A stretch of DNA of 64,000 bases from Muribaculaceae bacterium (GCA_017626045.1 JAGAJP010000069.1:1-64000); one strand, 5' to 3'. Shown: positions 21,383 through 30,459, counted from the first letter of the stretch. Translations and numbers: made by a program. Notes: a model not told the origin generated them from the letters alone.

Positions 21383-22375
21383 TTAGTCCTGATTGAGGTT
21401 TACACGCTTGTAGTCGAGAACTGCGCATCCCTTTACCTCGCTTTCGAGATACTGGCCTACGGTCATCTTTGCATCGCGGTGGTATTCCTGCTCAACGAGG
21501 CAAGTCTCCTTGAAGAACTTGTTGAGACGGCCGTTGGCGATGTTCTGGATCATAGCCTCGGGAAGGTTGGCAGCCTTTTCGGCACCTACCTTTTCGGCAA
21601 TCTCAGCAGCCTTGTCAGCCTCTTCGCGTGTGAGCCAGCCCTTGGCGATGTTGCTCTCCACGTGGTCGGCGCTGTCAACGAGGTTCGGGTTGATGCCTGC
21701 CTTGCGGATTGCTGCCTCAACGGCTTTCTTCACCTGCTCTTCCTTGGTCTTGTCGATAGCGACTGCGAGCTCTGTCTCCACTACGTGAGCGGGAACATGG
21801 TCGCGGTCAACAGAAATAGGATTCATCGCTGCAACCTGCATGCAGATTTCGCGACCTACGGCTGTGCTTACACCGGGAGCGCTCAGACCAACGATTGTAG
21901 CGAGCTTGTTGCCGAGGTGTTCGTAAGCAGCCACGGAGGGAGCCTCTACACATTCGTAAGCGCCAAGTTCCATCTTCTCGCCGGTCTTGCCGATTTCGTC
22001 TGTAATGAGTTCAGACACTGTGCGGCCTTCTACGGGGAGGTTCTTCACCTCGTCGAGAGTCTTGGCGCCCGCTGCTACAGCTGCGTCGAGGATTTTCTTT
22101 GTGAGGGCGCGGAACGATTCGTTCTTTGCCACGAAGTCTGTCTCGCATTTGAGAGCCACGATAGCTGCGAAGCCATCTTTGGTGGCTGCGAGAACGCAGC
22201 CTTCTGCTGCCTCGCGGTCTTCGCGCTTGGCGGCTACTGCCTGACCCTTCTTGCGGATAATCTCGATGGATGCCTCGATGTCACCGCCGGTCTCGGCAAG
22301 TGCGTTCTTGCAATCCATCATGCCTGCGCCGGTAAGATTGCGCAGTTTTTTGATATCTTCTATAGATACTGCCAT
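21383..22375 (-). CDS. tsf: Elongation factor Ts
   Basis: EF-Ts is the nucleotide exchange factor that recycles EF-Tu. The product has 330 residues. The N-terminal module (MAVSIEDIKKLRNLTGAGMM and then DCKNAL) and the EF-Tu-contact motif VALKCETDFVAKNE, including the TDFV core, are clear. The dimerisation core repeats the pattern in its second half (VVETELAVAIDKTKEEQV). It directly follows rpsB (46-base gap), the universal rpsB-tsf pair, and is closed by a strong terminator. Its partner EF-Tu is encoded at the left end of the window. Confidence 0.98.
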   Translation of the reverse strand: MAVSIEDIKKLRNLTGAGMMDCKNALAETGGDIEASIEIIRKKGQAVAAKREDREAAEGCVLAATKDGFAAIVALKCETDFVAKNESFRALTKKILDAAVAAGAKTLDEVKNLPVEGRTVSELITDEIGKTGEKMELGAYECVEAPSVAAYEHLGNKLATIVGLSAPGVSTAVGREICMQVAAMNPISVDRDHVPAHVVETELAVAIDKTKEEQVKKAVEAAIRKAGINPNLVDSADHVESNIAKGWLTREEADKAAEIAEKVGAEKAANLPEAMIQNIANGRLNKFFKETCLVEQEYHRDAKMTVGQYLESEVKGCAVLDYKRVNLNQD

Positions 22376-22421
22376 TTTTTTGCTTTGTTTTTTGAAGCTG
22401 TCTTGGATTCAACTTCTTTGA

Positions 22422-23258
22422 TTATTCAGCTGCGGGAGCCTCGGCTGCGGGAGCTGCCTCGGGAGCGGGAGCTGCTTCTGCCTGTGAGTTGCGGCGTACG
22501 CGGCGACGCTTGCCCTGAGTTCCCTCGGCTGCGCCTTCCTCTTTTTCCTCGGCTGCGTCAGCTTTCTCTACGCTACGCTCCTGAAGACCTTCGGCCATTG
22601 CGGAGCAGAGGGCGTCGAGCACGATCTCGATCGAGCGGGATGCGTCGTCGTTTGCCGGGATTACGTAGTCGATGTTTTCGGGATCGGAGTTGGTGTCGAC
22701 CATTGCGAACACGGGGATTCCGAGACGGTTTGCTTCTGCCACGGCGATGTGCTCTTTCATCACGTCAACCACGAAGAGTGCGCTCGGGAGACGGCCGAGG
22801 TCGGCGATGGAGCCGAGGTTCTTCTCGAGTTTCGCACGCTGGCGTGTGATCTGAAGTTTCTCGCGCTTGCTGAGGTTGTCGAAGGTGCCGTCTTTCTCCA
22901 TCTTGTCGATGGTGGTCATCTTCTTCACAGCCTTGCGGATAGTGGGGAAGTTGGTGAGCATACCGCCCGGCCAGCGCTCGATTACGTAGGGCATGCCTAT
23001 TGCGCCTGCCTTCTCGGCGATGGCTTCTTTAGCCTGCTTCTTGGTGGCTACGAAGAGCACTTTCTTGCCGCTCTTTGCTATCTGCTTAAGTGCTGCGGCT
23101 GCCTCTTCGATCTTAGCCGCTGTCTTATAAAGGTCAATGATGTGGATTCCGTTGCGCTCCATGAAAATATACGGCTCCATTGCCGGATTCCATTTGCGCT
23201 TGAGGTGACCGAAGTGACATCCTGCTTCCAGGAGTTGTTCAAATGTGGGTGTTGCCAT
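22422..23258 (-). CDS. rpsB: 30S ribosomal protein S2
   Basis: S2 binds late in 30S assembly and helps S1 to dock. The product has 278 residues. MATPTFEQLLEAGCHFGHLK and RKWNPAMEPYIF are the diagnostic N-terminus, with LFVATKKQAKEAIAEKA and YVIERWPGGMLTNFPTIRK further on. The tail beyond about residue 235 is a low-complexity Glu/Ala- and Arg-rich extension (EEGAAEGTQGKRRRVRRNSQ, then alternating A, P and E), a common addition in this phylum. A structured 140-base leader precedes the gene. Confidence 0.97.
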   Translation of the reverse strand: MATPTFEQLLEAGCHFGHLKRKWNPAMEPYIFMERNGIHIIDLYKTAAKIEEAAAALKQIAKSGKKVLFVATKKQAKEAIAEKAGAIGMPYVIERWPGGMLTNFPTIRKAVKKMTTIDKMEKDGTFDNLSKREKLQITRQRAKLEKNLGSIADLGRLPSALFVVDVMKEHIAVAEANRLGIPVFAMVDTNSDPENIDYVIPANDDASRSIEIVLDALCSAMAEGLQERSVEKADAAEEKEEGAAEGTQGKRRRVRRNSQAEAAPAPEAAPAAEAPAAE

Positions 23259-23274
23259 TTTTCTTTTGTTTTGT

Positions 23275-23385
23275 TTACTTTCTTGTTTGGATTGATTGTC
23301 CCAACCTTCCGGTAGGCTGCCGCTCCCGTGAGGGAGAAGGCGTGCATCCGGCAGGTTTAGATACTAAACTCTATGCTGCGTCTCC
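23275..23385 (-). promoter_or_regulatory. Structured leader of rpsB
   Basis: The rpsI-rpsB gap has no promoter box but folds well on the - strand. There is a GTTTAG/CTAAAC hairpin with a 3-base loop, then CTGCCG ... CGGCAG enclosing CTCCC-TCAC-GGGAG, and a CCGG/CCGG outer contact. Such leaders in front of rpsB often bind S2 for feedback control in other bacteria. That role here is inferred. Confidence 0.45.
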
Positions 23386-23398
23386 AATCGTATGAATA

Positions 23399-23785
23399 TT
23401 AACGTTTGGAGAACTGGAATCTCTTGCGGGCCTTGGGCTGACCGGGTTTCTTACGCTCTACAGAACGCGGGTCGCGGGTCATGAAGCCTTCTGCGCGAAG
23501 AGCTGCCTTGTCTTCGGGATTTACCTTCACGAGTGCGCGGGCGATTGCAAGGCGGAGAGCCTCTGCCTGTCCTTTGAAACCGCCGCCGTCGAGGTGTGCG
23601 TAGATGTCATACTTCTCCTCGCAGTCGAGAGCCTTCAGGGGCTGCTTGACTACATACTGAAGGATTGAAGACGGGAAATAAACGTCGAGAGGACGCTTGT
23701 CGATTGTGATTTTACCTGTTCCTTCGCTGAGGTAAACACGAGCCACAGCTGCTTTGCGGCGGCCGATTGCATTGATTTTTTCCAT
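23399..23785 (-). CDS. rpsI: 30S ribosomal protein S9
   Basis: S9 reaches with its basic tail to the P-site tRNA. The product has 128 residues, starts MEKINAIGRRKAAVARVYLS, and contains GGGFKGQAEALRLAIARALV. It ends in the invariant basic tail KKPGQPKARKRFQFSKR, whose last residues touch tRNA. It follows rplM with only five bases between, the standard rplM-rpsI pair. Confidence 0.98.
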   Translation of the reverse strand: MEKINAIGRRKAAVARVYLSEGTGKITIDKRPLDVYFPSSILQYVVKQPLKALDCEEKYDIYAHLDGGGFKGQAEALRLAIARALVKVNPEDKAALRAEGFMTRDPRSVERKKPGQPKARKRFQFSKR

Positions 23786-23790
23786 CTTCT

Positions 23791-24270
23791 TTATTTCAGT
23801 TTGTTGATGTCGATTACTTCAGGGTTAACTGCCTCGTGAGGATGCTCGCTGCCGTTGTAGACATAAAGGTTGCGAAGCTGAGCCGCACCGAGCTTGGTCT
23901 TGGGGAGCATGCCCTTTACCACCTTGATGTAGAGGGGGTGCTTGCCGGCCTTGATGGTCTTCTTAAACGATTTGTTCATCAGGTCGCGCGGAGTGTAGAC
24001 GCGCTGGCCGCCGGGGTAGCCGGTGTAGCGGAGATACTCGTGTTTGTCCATCTTGTTGCCGGTGAGGATTGCCTTCTCGGCGTTGATGATGATCACGTTG
24101 TCGCCGCAGTCCATGTTGGGCGTGAAGTCGGGCTTGTATTTGCCACGGAGGATTTTAGCCACTTTGGAGCACAGACGTCCAAGCACCTGGTCGGTGGCGT
24201 CGATTACGACCCACTTCTTGTTGATTGTTTCCGGTGTTGCGGAAATGGTCTTATAACTTAAAGAATCCAC
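23791..24270 (-). CDS. rplM: 50S ribosomal protein L13
   Basis: L13 is an early 23S rRNA-binding assembly protein. The product is 159 residues, a little longer than the roughly 142 residues of E. coli, with a short N-terminal extension (MDSLSYKTISATPETINK). The body shows KWVVIDATDQVLGRLCSKVA, the GDNVIIINAEKAILTGNK stretch and VKGMLPKTKLGAAQLRNLYV. It is the first gene of the rplM-rpsI-rpsB-tsf operon, with a perfect promoter and a structured leader upstream. Confidence 0.97.
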   Translation of the reverse strand: MDSLSYKTISATPETINKKWVVIDATDQVLGRLCSKVAKILRGKYKPDFTPNMDCGDNVIIINAEKAILTGNKMDKHEYLRYTGYPGGQRVYTPRDLMNKSFKKTIKAGKHPLYIKVVKGMLPKTKLGAAQLRNLYVYNGSEHPHEAVNPEVIDINKLK

Positions 24271-24432
24271 TTTTGTTTGTTTTTTTGATTTTGTTATGTT
24301 CTATTGCCAGACACGCTACGCAGTCTAAGTCTCTGTTTCGCCATGTCTTGTCTCAACTCCGGCTGAGGGATGATCGGCCAAATCATGCGCCCCTCACGAA
24401 GCCTGCAATGAGAATTGGATAAAATCGGCTCG
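24271..24432 (-). promoter_or_regulatory. 5' leader of rplM with conserved-looking hairpin
   Basis: The transcript from the promoter at 24433-24463 has a leader of about 155 bases without an ORF. At 24364-24396 it forms a two-part stem: TGAGGG pairs with CCCTCA and, inside, ATGAT pairs with ATCAT. I recall an L13 leader being described for Bacteroidia, so this may be that autoregulatory element, but I cannot compare it with the published consensus. Confidence 0.5.
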
Positions 24433-24463
24433 CAAAATTAATAATTTTTTTCGACATGGCAAA
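24433..24463 (-). promoter_or_regulatory. Promoter of the rplM-rpsI-rpsB-tsf operon
   Basis: TTTG (24460-24463), 19 bases, TAATTTTG (24433-24440) on the - strand: a perfect Bacteroidota promoter with an AT-rich spacer and surroundings, as expected for a strong ribosomal promoter. Confidence 0.9.
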
Positions 24464-24523
24464 ATATATTTTCTTTTTAATCAAAAATGTAGTGAAAAAA
24501 ATATGGCAGCCGAGTGAAAGCGC

Positions 24524-24556
24524 AAAAAAAGCGGAAGGCATTGTTTTGCCTCCCGC
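24524..24556 (-). terminator. Terminator after rpsA
   Basis: GCGGAAGGCA and TGCCTCCCGC pair with one mismatch around a 6-base loop, followed on the - strand by seven T. It lies 30 bases after the rpsA stop. Confidence 0.88.
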
Positions 24557-24585
24557 CTGTTTATGGATGATTGGGGATTGATCGA

Positions 24586-26394
24586 TTATTTCTTCTCAGC
24601 CTTTGAAAGCTGCTCCTTGAGAGCCTGGAGTGCTCCGAGGTCGCCGAGAGTTGTCTTCTCGATTGCGGGTGCCTCTACACGCTCCTCTTCCTGACGGCGG
24701 GCGTTGCGCTCTGCACGCTCTGCGCGGTTGGCGTTGCGCTCGGCACGCTGTGCGGCGCGGGCTGCGTCTTCAGCGATGCGGCTGTGGCTCAGGATAATGC
24801 GCTTGCTGTCTTTGTTAAACTCGATAACCTTGAAGTTCAGCTTCTCGCCAAGTTTTGCCTGGCTGCCGTCTTCCTTAACAAGGTGCTTCGGAGTTGCGAA
24901 ACCTTCAACACCACCGTCAAGAGTGATGACTGCGCCCTTGTCCATGACCTCGGAAACGGTACCCTCGTGGATGCTGCCGACAGTGAATCTGCCTTCAAAC
25001 TCCTCCCAGGGGTTGCTTTCGAGCTGCTTGTGGCCGAGGCTCAGACGACGGTTGTCCTTGTCGATTTCAAGCACCTGAACTTCGATTTCGCTTCCAACGG
25101 AAGTGAACTCGCTCGGGTGTTTAACCTTCTTGGTCCAGCTGAGGTCGGAGATGTGGATGAGGCCGTCGACGCCTTCCTCGATTTCAACGAATACGCCGAA
25201 GTTGGTGAAGTTGCGAACTTTTGCAGTGTGGCGGCTTCCGATGGCGTACTTGGTCTCGATGTTCTCCCACGGGTCGTTCTTGAGCTGCTTGATGCCGAGG
25301 CTCATCTTGCGGTCGTCGCGGTCGAGGGTCAGAATCACTGCCTCTACCTCGTCGCCAACCTTCAGGAAGTCCTGTGCGCTGCGCAGGTGCTGGCTCCAGC
25401 TCATCTCGCTTACGTGGATGAGGCCTTCAACTCCGGGCTGTACCTCTACGAATGCACCGTAGTCTGCCATCACAACCACCTTGCCCTTGATGTGGTCACC
25501 GACCTTGAGGTTCGGGTCAAGGTTATCCCAGGGATGAGGCATGAGCTGCTTCAGACCGAGGGCGATACGCTTCTTCTCATCGTCGAAGTCGAGGATAACA
25601 ACCTTGATGTCCTGGTCGAGTTTCACTACCTCGTGAGGATCGCTTACGCGGCCCCAGCTGAGGTCTGTGATATGTACGAGACCGTCGACACCGCCAAGGT
25701 CGATGAATACACCATAGTTGGTGATGTTCTTGACCTTGCCTTCGAGTACCTGACCCTTTTCGAGCTTGGAGATGATTTCTTTCTTCTGCGCCTCGAGTTC
25801 TGCCTCGATGAGCGCCTTGTGGCTTACAACGACATTCTTGTATTCCTGGTTGATCTTGACAACCTTGAATTCCATTGTCTTGTCAACGAATACATCGTAG
25901 TCGCGGATCGGGCGTACGTCGATCTGGCTGCCGGGGAGGAATGCCTCGATGCCGAAGACATCCACAATCATACCGCCCTTTGTGCGGCTCTTGACATAGC
26001 CCTTGATGATTTCGTTGTTCTCGAGTGCCTGGTTAACGCGGTCCCAGCTGCGTGTCTGGCAGGCTTTCTTGTGGGAGAGGCGAAGCTGGCCGTTCTTGTC
26101 CTCGAGAGTCTCGATGTAAACCTCTACCTCGTCGCCTTCCTTCAGGTCGGGATTGTAGCGGAATTCGCTCACGGGGATGATGGCGTCGCTCTTCATGCCT
26201 ATGTCCACGCGTACCTCACGCTTGGAGATGGCTTTCACGATGCCGGTCACTACTTCGTTGTCTTTTGCTGTTTTCAGAGTCTCGTCGTAGGTCTTCTCGA
26301 CTTCCTCGCGGCTCTTTGCGCCAGCGGCGCTGCCATTTTCATAGGCTTCCCAATCGAAATCTTCGATCGGGCTCTGAACATTAAGTTCGCTCAT
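24586..26394 (-). CDS. rpsA: 30S ribosomal protein S1
   Basis: S1 binds mRNA on the small subunit, especially important in Bacteroidota, which mostly lack Shine-Dalgarno sequences. The 602-residue product has an N-terminal acidic segment and then six S1 (OB-fold) repeats. The later repeats contain recurring NFGVFVEIEEGVDGLIHISD- and YGVFIDLGGVDGLVHITDLS-type strands, each followed by VGDEVEA/VGSEIEV-like strands. The last repeat is diverged (GAVITLDGGVEGFATPKHLV). The tail is rich in Arg, Ala and Glu (AARAAQRAERNANRAERAER). The gene is monocistronic, with its own promoter and terminator. Confidence 0.97.
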   Translation of the reverse strand: MSELNVQSPIEDFDWEAYENGSAAGAKSREEVEKTYDETLKTAKDNEVVTGIVKAISKREVRVDIGMKSDAIIPVSEFRYNPDLKEGDEVEVYIETLEDKNGQLRLSHKKACQTRSWDRVNQALENNEIIKGYVKSRTKGGMIVDVFGIEAFLPGSQIDVRPIRDYDVFVDKTMEFKVVKINQEYKNVVVSHKALIEAELEAQKKEIISKLEKGQVLEGKVKNITNYGVFIDLGGVDGLVHITDLSWGRVSDPHEVVKLDQDIKVVILDFDDEKKRIALGLKQLMPHPWDNLDPNLKVGDHIKGKVVVMADYGAFVEVQPGVEGLIHVSEMSWSQHLRSAQDFLKVGDEVEAVILTLDRDDRKMSLGIKQLKNDPWENIETKYAIGSRHTAKVRNFTNFGVFVEIEEGVDGLIHISDLSWTKKVKHPSEFTSVGSEIEVQVLEIDKDNRRLSLGHKQLESNPWEEFEGRFTVGSIHEGTVSEVMDKGAVITLDGGVEGFATPKHLVKEDGSQAKLGEKLNFKVIEFNKDSKRIILSHSRIAEDAARAAQRAERNANRAERAERNARRQEEERVEAPAIEKTTLGDLGALQALKEQLSKAEKK

Positions 26395-26517
26395 TAAAAA
26401 AAGTTAGTTAATTGGGTTAATAAATCTCTGCCTCAGGGCGCATTCCCGAACAAGTACAGACGGTTTCCTTTCAGACCTCTCCGCTCTTTTCCGGGTATAC
26501 CTTTCCCTAAAGTGCCG

Positions 26518-26548
26518 CAAAATTAATATTTTTTTTTCAAACCTCCAA
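26518..26548 (-). promoter_or_regulatory. Promoter of rpsA
   Basis: TAATTTTG (26518-26525 on the - strand) is a perfect -7 box. The matching -33 position 19 bases upstream reads TTGG, one base off consensus. The leader to the rpsA ATG is about 115 bases and could hold S1 feedback control. Confidence 0.7.
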
Positions 26549-26682
26549 GTTTTCAGCAAGTTTTATTTCAGTGAAGACTAATTATCTTCAATTATCTTCG
26601 AATCCTTCGAATTCCTGCCACTCAAATTTAAAACTTCGCGCTTCCAACCTTTGGGCGAATGATTTGTTGTCTTTAGTAAGAA

Positions 26683-26771
26683 GATGTTTAAAATCCTTAA
26701 GGTCTATAAAGTCCCTAAGCTCATTAAGGTCCCTTAAAATCCTTAAGGTCCCTAAAGCCCTTAAAGATTAG
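26683..26771. repeat. Degenerate TTAAGGTCCCTAAA-type repeat tract
   Basis: This stretch repeats near-copies of CTTAAGG, CCCTAAAG and CCCTTAAA (for example TTAAGGTCCCTTAAAATCC and TTAAGGTCCCTAAAGCCC). It can be read as a short Leu/Lys/Ser-rich frame, but that is an artefact of the repeat. It lies in the rpsA / DUF3108 gap. Confidence 0.65.
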
Positions 26772-26812
26772 TTTTATTTGATGTTCTTTATTCTAATTTA
26801 ATTGGAGATGCT

Positions 26813-27553
26813 ATGAAAAAGATGGTCCTGTTGCTGCTGGCAATTATTGTGTGCCTGATGGCTAAGTCGCAGGTTAATATTCCGTTTCAGGAAGTCAATT
26901 ATGAGGCGCATTATCATTGCGGCCTGATAAACGTGATGATTGCTCATGCCAGAGTGACGCTGTCGAAAGAGGGCGAGAATTTCAACGCCACTTTCAACGG
27001 CAACACTATCCCCTGGGGCGGAAGAGTCTACTGCGTGAGCGACACGCTCAGTGCCCTCTTTACTCCCGGCAAGCCCTACAGTCGTGAGACAGTGACGTAT
27101 GTCAACGGTTGGTATATGAAACCTCATGAGAATGTATTCGCAAGCAGTTTCGACCGTTCCAATCCCGCAAATTATAAAAACATAAAAGGTCAGGGAGACC
27201 TGAGCGCGTCGGACAAGACCATGGAGGCAATACACATTTCTGCCTTTATGCTCGGACTCTTTGAATACTACAGGGAAATTGACTTCGAAAACATGAAGGC
27301 AGGCGACCGCATCGTCATTCCTGTGGCAGTGGAAGGGGGCGCCGGCGAGAGTGTCACCATCACCTACAATGGCAAGTCGAGTGCGGAATCGGGAGGATTC
27401 CGCCACCAGACTTATTCCACTGTATTTGAGTTCACCTACGGCGGAGTACCCAGCGGATACCCCGTGAATACCGAGGTGTCGGTCGACAGCCGTCTCCCGG
27501 TTGTCATGAGCACTGACCTTGCCATAGGAAAGGTTGAGCTATTCCTTATTTAG
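26813..27553 (+). CDS. Secreted DUF3108-like protein
   Basis: The 246-residue product has a signal peptide (MKKMVLLLLAIIVCLMAKSQ, cleavage after KSQ or nearby). The body is beta-rich, and its end SVDSRLPVVMSTDLAIGKVE with LFL matches the closing pattern of DUF3108 proteins ("LPvxxxxxlaiGkvxaxL"), periplasmic proteins of unknown function. The first half has YEAHYHCGLINVMIAHARVT, also typical (the protein describes "Y...W.GiniG.a"). It is alone on the + strand between rpsA and the convergent GH2 gene, whose stop lies only 10 bases away. No terminator separates the two. Confidence 0.75.
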   Translation: MKKMVLLLLAIIVCLMAKSQVNIPFQEVNYEAHYHCGLINVMIAHARVTLSKEGENFNATFNGNTIPWGGRVYCVSDTLSALFTPGKPYSRETVTYVNGWYMKPHENVFASSFDRSNPANYKNIKGQGDLSASDKTMEAIHISAFMLGLFEYYREIDFENMKAGDRIVIPVAVEGGAGESVTITYNGKSSAESGGFRHQTYSTVFEFTYGGVPSGYPVNTEVSVDSRLPVVMSTDLAIGKVELFLI

Positions 27554-27563
27554 AACGCGTTGC

Positions 27564-30422
27564 TTATTTGAGTTTCGGCTTAAGTTCGTCGGGGGTCTCG
27601 TTGGTGTACATCTCGACGGGAGCCGTTTCCTTTGTGTAGAAGTCGGCGACAACTTCCGGATCGAGCGTTAGCGAGGGCTTGAAGCTGTCGCTGCCCATGT
27701 ATTCCAGAATGGCGTTTCTCATCCTTCTTGCCACGATTCTCTTGTCAAGGTCGTTGTCGATGTCCATCGTGGTCATGAACAGTTTGCCGTTGAGAACGTT
27801 TGCCTCTACCACCATGCCGAGCTTGCGACTCAGGTGCCAGGTGTCGATGGGCTGTATTGGCGACTGGTATTCCTCCGGAAGTTCCAGAAGATTCATCACC
27901 TGTGCCTTGTTGAGGAGTTCCCACCAGTTGAGGTTGCTCCAGTCATCGGTCGGGAATCCGTGGGCGAAAAGCGGATGCGTGGTGTCTATGTATGCCCCGG
28001 TAGTGTGGGGAGGACGCATCTTGAACCAGCTCGTGTTCCAGAACACCGGCATATAGTTCTGCACTATGTCTTTACCCAATGTCACCTTACCGGCAGCTGT
28101 AAGCAATACTTTGCCTCCCTTCTCAAGTGTCTCTATCGCCTTGCGGTCGAGGGTGTCAGTGGCGTATATCTCTGCCGGCACCGGCATTGTCTCTTCTTCC
28201 GGATATACCCAGTATTGCCAGTGGTTGCGCCCCTTGCCGTCAACGTCGACCGTGAGGGTATAACAAGTCGGAGCTTTCGCGTCAGCTGTCACGAGCCGTA
28301 CCTCGCCGGCGGGATTGTTCTTGCCTGTCGGAACTTCCTTCGCAGGCAGGATTCCCGATGCGGCTGTCTTTCTTTCGCTGTCGGTTATGGTATACGTGAT
28401 TTTTGCCGGACTCAGCGCGTTTGCCGTGGCGTTGATGATCTCGACCGGAACGCTTGCCGTCTCCTTGTCGGTGAATACAAATTTTGGAAAACGGGCGAGC
28501 GGCACTATCTCGCTGCAGAACTCGCGCCACTGCGCGCCATCGGTATATCCTTTCTCTTTCCAGAATACGTTGAGCACTCCCTCGAGGGCGGTTCCCTGAC
28601 CGCTGTAGTCATTTAGCGCAAGAAGCTGGAATCCGGTGTAGCCCGGTGTGCGCAGGTTGCGCTCTATCTCGTATTTGTAGCATAGTGTCTGCAGTTTCCC
28701 GCTCGACATGAGGAATTTCTTCCCCATTCCCTTCATACCGTTATTTTCGAGCAGATCTTTGAAAATCTCGAAATTACGGGCTTTGTAGGGGCCTGTATAT
28801 TGGCTTGTCTCCTCCAGGTCGGGAAACGCACACCACTGTCCTTGCTCATGGGCAAGAATAGGGGAGGTGTTTTCGGGCTTTTCGGGAGACGGTTTGAAAT
28901 TGCGAGGCATACTGATGTCTGCGGAGAAGTCATCCTCGCTTCCCGGCATACGGTTTTTCCAGTCAAGACCTCGGCCGCCCCCCTTTACGTGGTATTCGCT
29001 GCCGCCGTCCCATGCCCAGCCGCCGCCTACTGAGGCGCCGCAATAGATTTTGGTCGGGTCATATCCTTTCATTGTGGCGACCCATCGGTCTGTATAGGGC
29101 ACCCAGTTGCCTGCCGGCTCGTTGCCGGCCGCCATCATCACGAACGACGGATGGTTGCCGTATCTGTCGATGATCGCCTTTCCCTCGTCGATCAGATATT
29201 GGTCTATCGTCATCCCGCTGTTGAGCTTTACTCCATGGTTGGGCCATGACGGTCCTTCCGGCTGCAGATAGATTCCCGCCTTGTCGGCGGCTGCGAAGGC
29301 TGCTTCCGGCGGACAGTAGCTGTGGAAGCGCATCATGTTGATGCCGTATTCCTTGCATTTGGCGAAGACCTTTGCCCACGACTCCTCGTCGGTCGGAGCA
29401 TAGCCGGTGAGCGGGAAGCAGCAGTTCTCCACGGTGCCGCGCACATACATGGGGCGTCCGTTGATCATGATGTCGCGTCCTTCGGCGGTGATGTCTCGCA
29501 TTCCGAAACTTGTGGTGGCGGTGTCATCGCCGACGCGTGCCTTCAGCGTGTAGAGCGGTGTGCCGAACTCATCCCATGTCTGTATGTCGTCGCCAAGGGC
29601 TACGTCGAAGACCAGGGTGTCGCCGCTGATTTTTGGCGAGGCCGCTCGGAATAGCTCGCTGCCGTCAGGACTCGTAACCTCGACCGATGCGTTTTTCACT
29701 TTCTTGCCGCTGCCGCCGCGTATCACTCTTACCACGGCTTTCTTCCCTTTCACGTCAGGATAGACACGCACATTGCTTATATAGGCGTCTTTCGGGGTTG
29801 CCTGCAGATAGATCTCTCCGGATATGCCGTTCCAGTTGCCTTGCGTCTGGTCTGTGACGCTGTGCGAGTCCTGACCGACGCATACGTTCTGTATGCCGTT
29901 GTATATCCTCACCTCGATCTCGTTCTCCTTGCCGGGAACCACGATGTCAGTGATGTCATATTCGTGAGGTGTGGAGAGCGACATGCGGTGGCCCGCCTCC
30001 TTGCCGTTTACGCTGAGGAAAGACTCGATGTGCGGACGCTCGAGATGGAGGATCACCCTTTTCCTTTTCCATTCGGCGGGGATGGCTATGCTTTTCCTGT
30101 AGTAGGCGTTGCCTACATATTCCTTGTCTGGTGTCAGGAAGAAGGGAAACTTTATGTTGCCCGGTTCCCGGTATGGAGCGTACATCTCGCTGTAGTAGTA
30201 AGACATGTCGTAGAGCGATCCCGTCCACTTGGTCTTCGTGTCCACGTCGTTGCCCTTCCCGTTGGTAAGCATCGAGCCCGGAAGCTCGATACGGTCATTA
30301 TATATCTTGCTGTCGCCATATCCGAACTCCCATGAGCCGGAAAGGTCTATCCTGTTCTCGTGAGCGGCTGAAGCCATAAGTATAGCAGCCAATTCAAGGG
30401 TTGCAAGTATTATTCTCTTCAT
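27564..30422 (-). CDS. Glycoside hydrolase family 2 enzyme (beta-galactosidase/glucuronidase-like)
   Basis: This 952-residue GH2-like enzyme starts with a signal peptide (MKRIILATLELAAILMASAA). In order it shows the N-terminal sugar-binding domain (LSGSWEFGYG ... YYRKSIAIPAEW), an Ig-like domain, and a TIM barrel with RGTVENCCFPLTGYAPT. In the barrel AAGNEPAG, near residue 430, supplies the acid/base glutamate, and LAHEQGQW, near residue 527, the likely nucleophile glutamate. A long C-terminal extension follows. The exact sugar is not clear. It probably acts in the periplasm or at the surface on plant or host glycans. It may be the last gene of a run GH35 - lipoprotein - secreted protein - GH2. 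Confidence 0.85.
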   Translation of the reverse strand: MKRIILATLELAAILMASAAHENRIDLSGSWEFGYGDSKIYNDRIELPGSMLTNGKGNDVDTKTKWTGSLYDMSYYYSEMYAPYREPGNIKFPFFLTPDKEYVGNAYYRKSIAIPAEWKRKRVILHLERPHIESFLSVNGKEAGHRMSLSTPHEYDITDIVVPGKENEIEVRIYNGIQNVCVGQDSHSVTDQTQGNWNGISGEIYLQATPKDAYISNVRVYPDVKGKKAVVRVIRGGSGKKVKNASVEVTSPDGSELFRAASPKISGDTLVFDVALGDDIQTWDEFGTPLYTLKARVGDDTATTSFGMRDITAEGRDIMINGRPMYVRGTVENCCFPLTGYAPTDEESWAKVFAKCKEYGINMMRFHSYCPPEAAFAAADKAGIYLQPEGPSWPNHGVKLNSGMTIDQYLIDEGKAIIDRYGNHPSFVMMAAGNEPAGNWVPYTDRWVATMKGYDPTKIYCGASVGGGWAWDGGSEYHVKGGGRGLDWKNRMPGSEDDFSADISMPRNFKPSPEKPENTSPILAHEQGQWCAFPDLEETSQYTGPYKARNFEIFKDLLENNGMKGMGKKFLMSSGKLQTLCYKYEIERNLRTPGYTGFQLLALNDYSGQGTALEGVLNVFWKEKGYTDGAQWREFCSEIVPLARFPKFVFTDKETASVPVEIINATANALSPAKITYTITDSERKTAASGILPAKEVPTGKNNPAGEVRLVTADAKAPTCYTLTVDVDGKGRNHWQYWVYPEEETMPVPAEIYATDTLDRKAIETLEKGGKVLLTAAGKVTLGKDIVQNYMPVFWNTSWFKMRPPHTTGAYIDTTHPLFAHGFPTDDWSNLNWWELLNKAQVMNLLELPEEYQSPIQPIDTWHLSRKLGMVVEANVLNGKLFMTTMDIDNDLDKRIVARRMRNAILEYMGSDSFKPSLTLDPEVVADFYTKETAPVEMYTNETPDELKPKLK

Positions 30423-30459
30423 ATCTCAAATCCTGTTATCTAAATCACATTCCTCAATT

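Noticed and set aside
21233..22849. Long open frame (538 codons) opposite tsf and rpsB
   Set aside because: It spans two convincing genes and their gap in antisense, with no domain.
24784..26397. Long open frame (537 codons) opposite rpsA
   Set aside because: It is the antisense of the S1 repeats with a low-complexity Leu/Val/Asp-rich translation. rpsA explains the region.
26571..26771. 66-codon frame with Leu/Lys/Ser repeats
   Set aside because: The repetition is a property of the DNA (TTAAGGTCCCTAAA-type units), so the frame is a by-product of the repeat.
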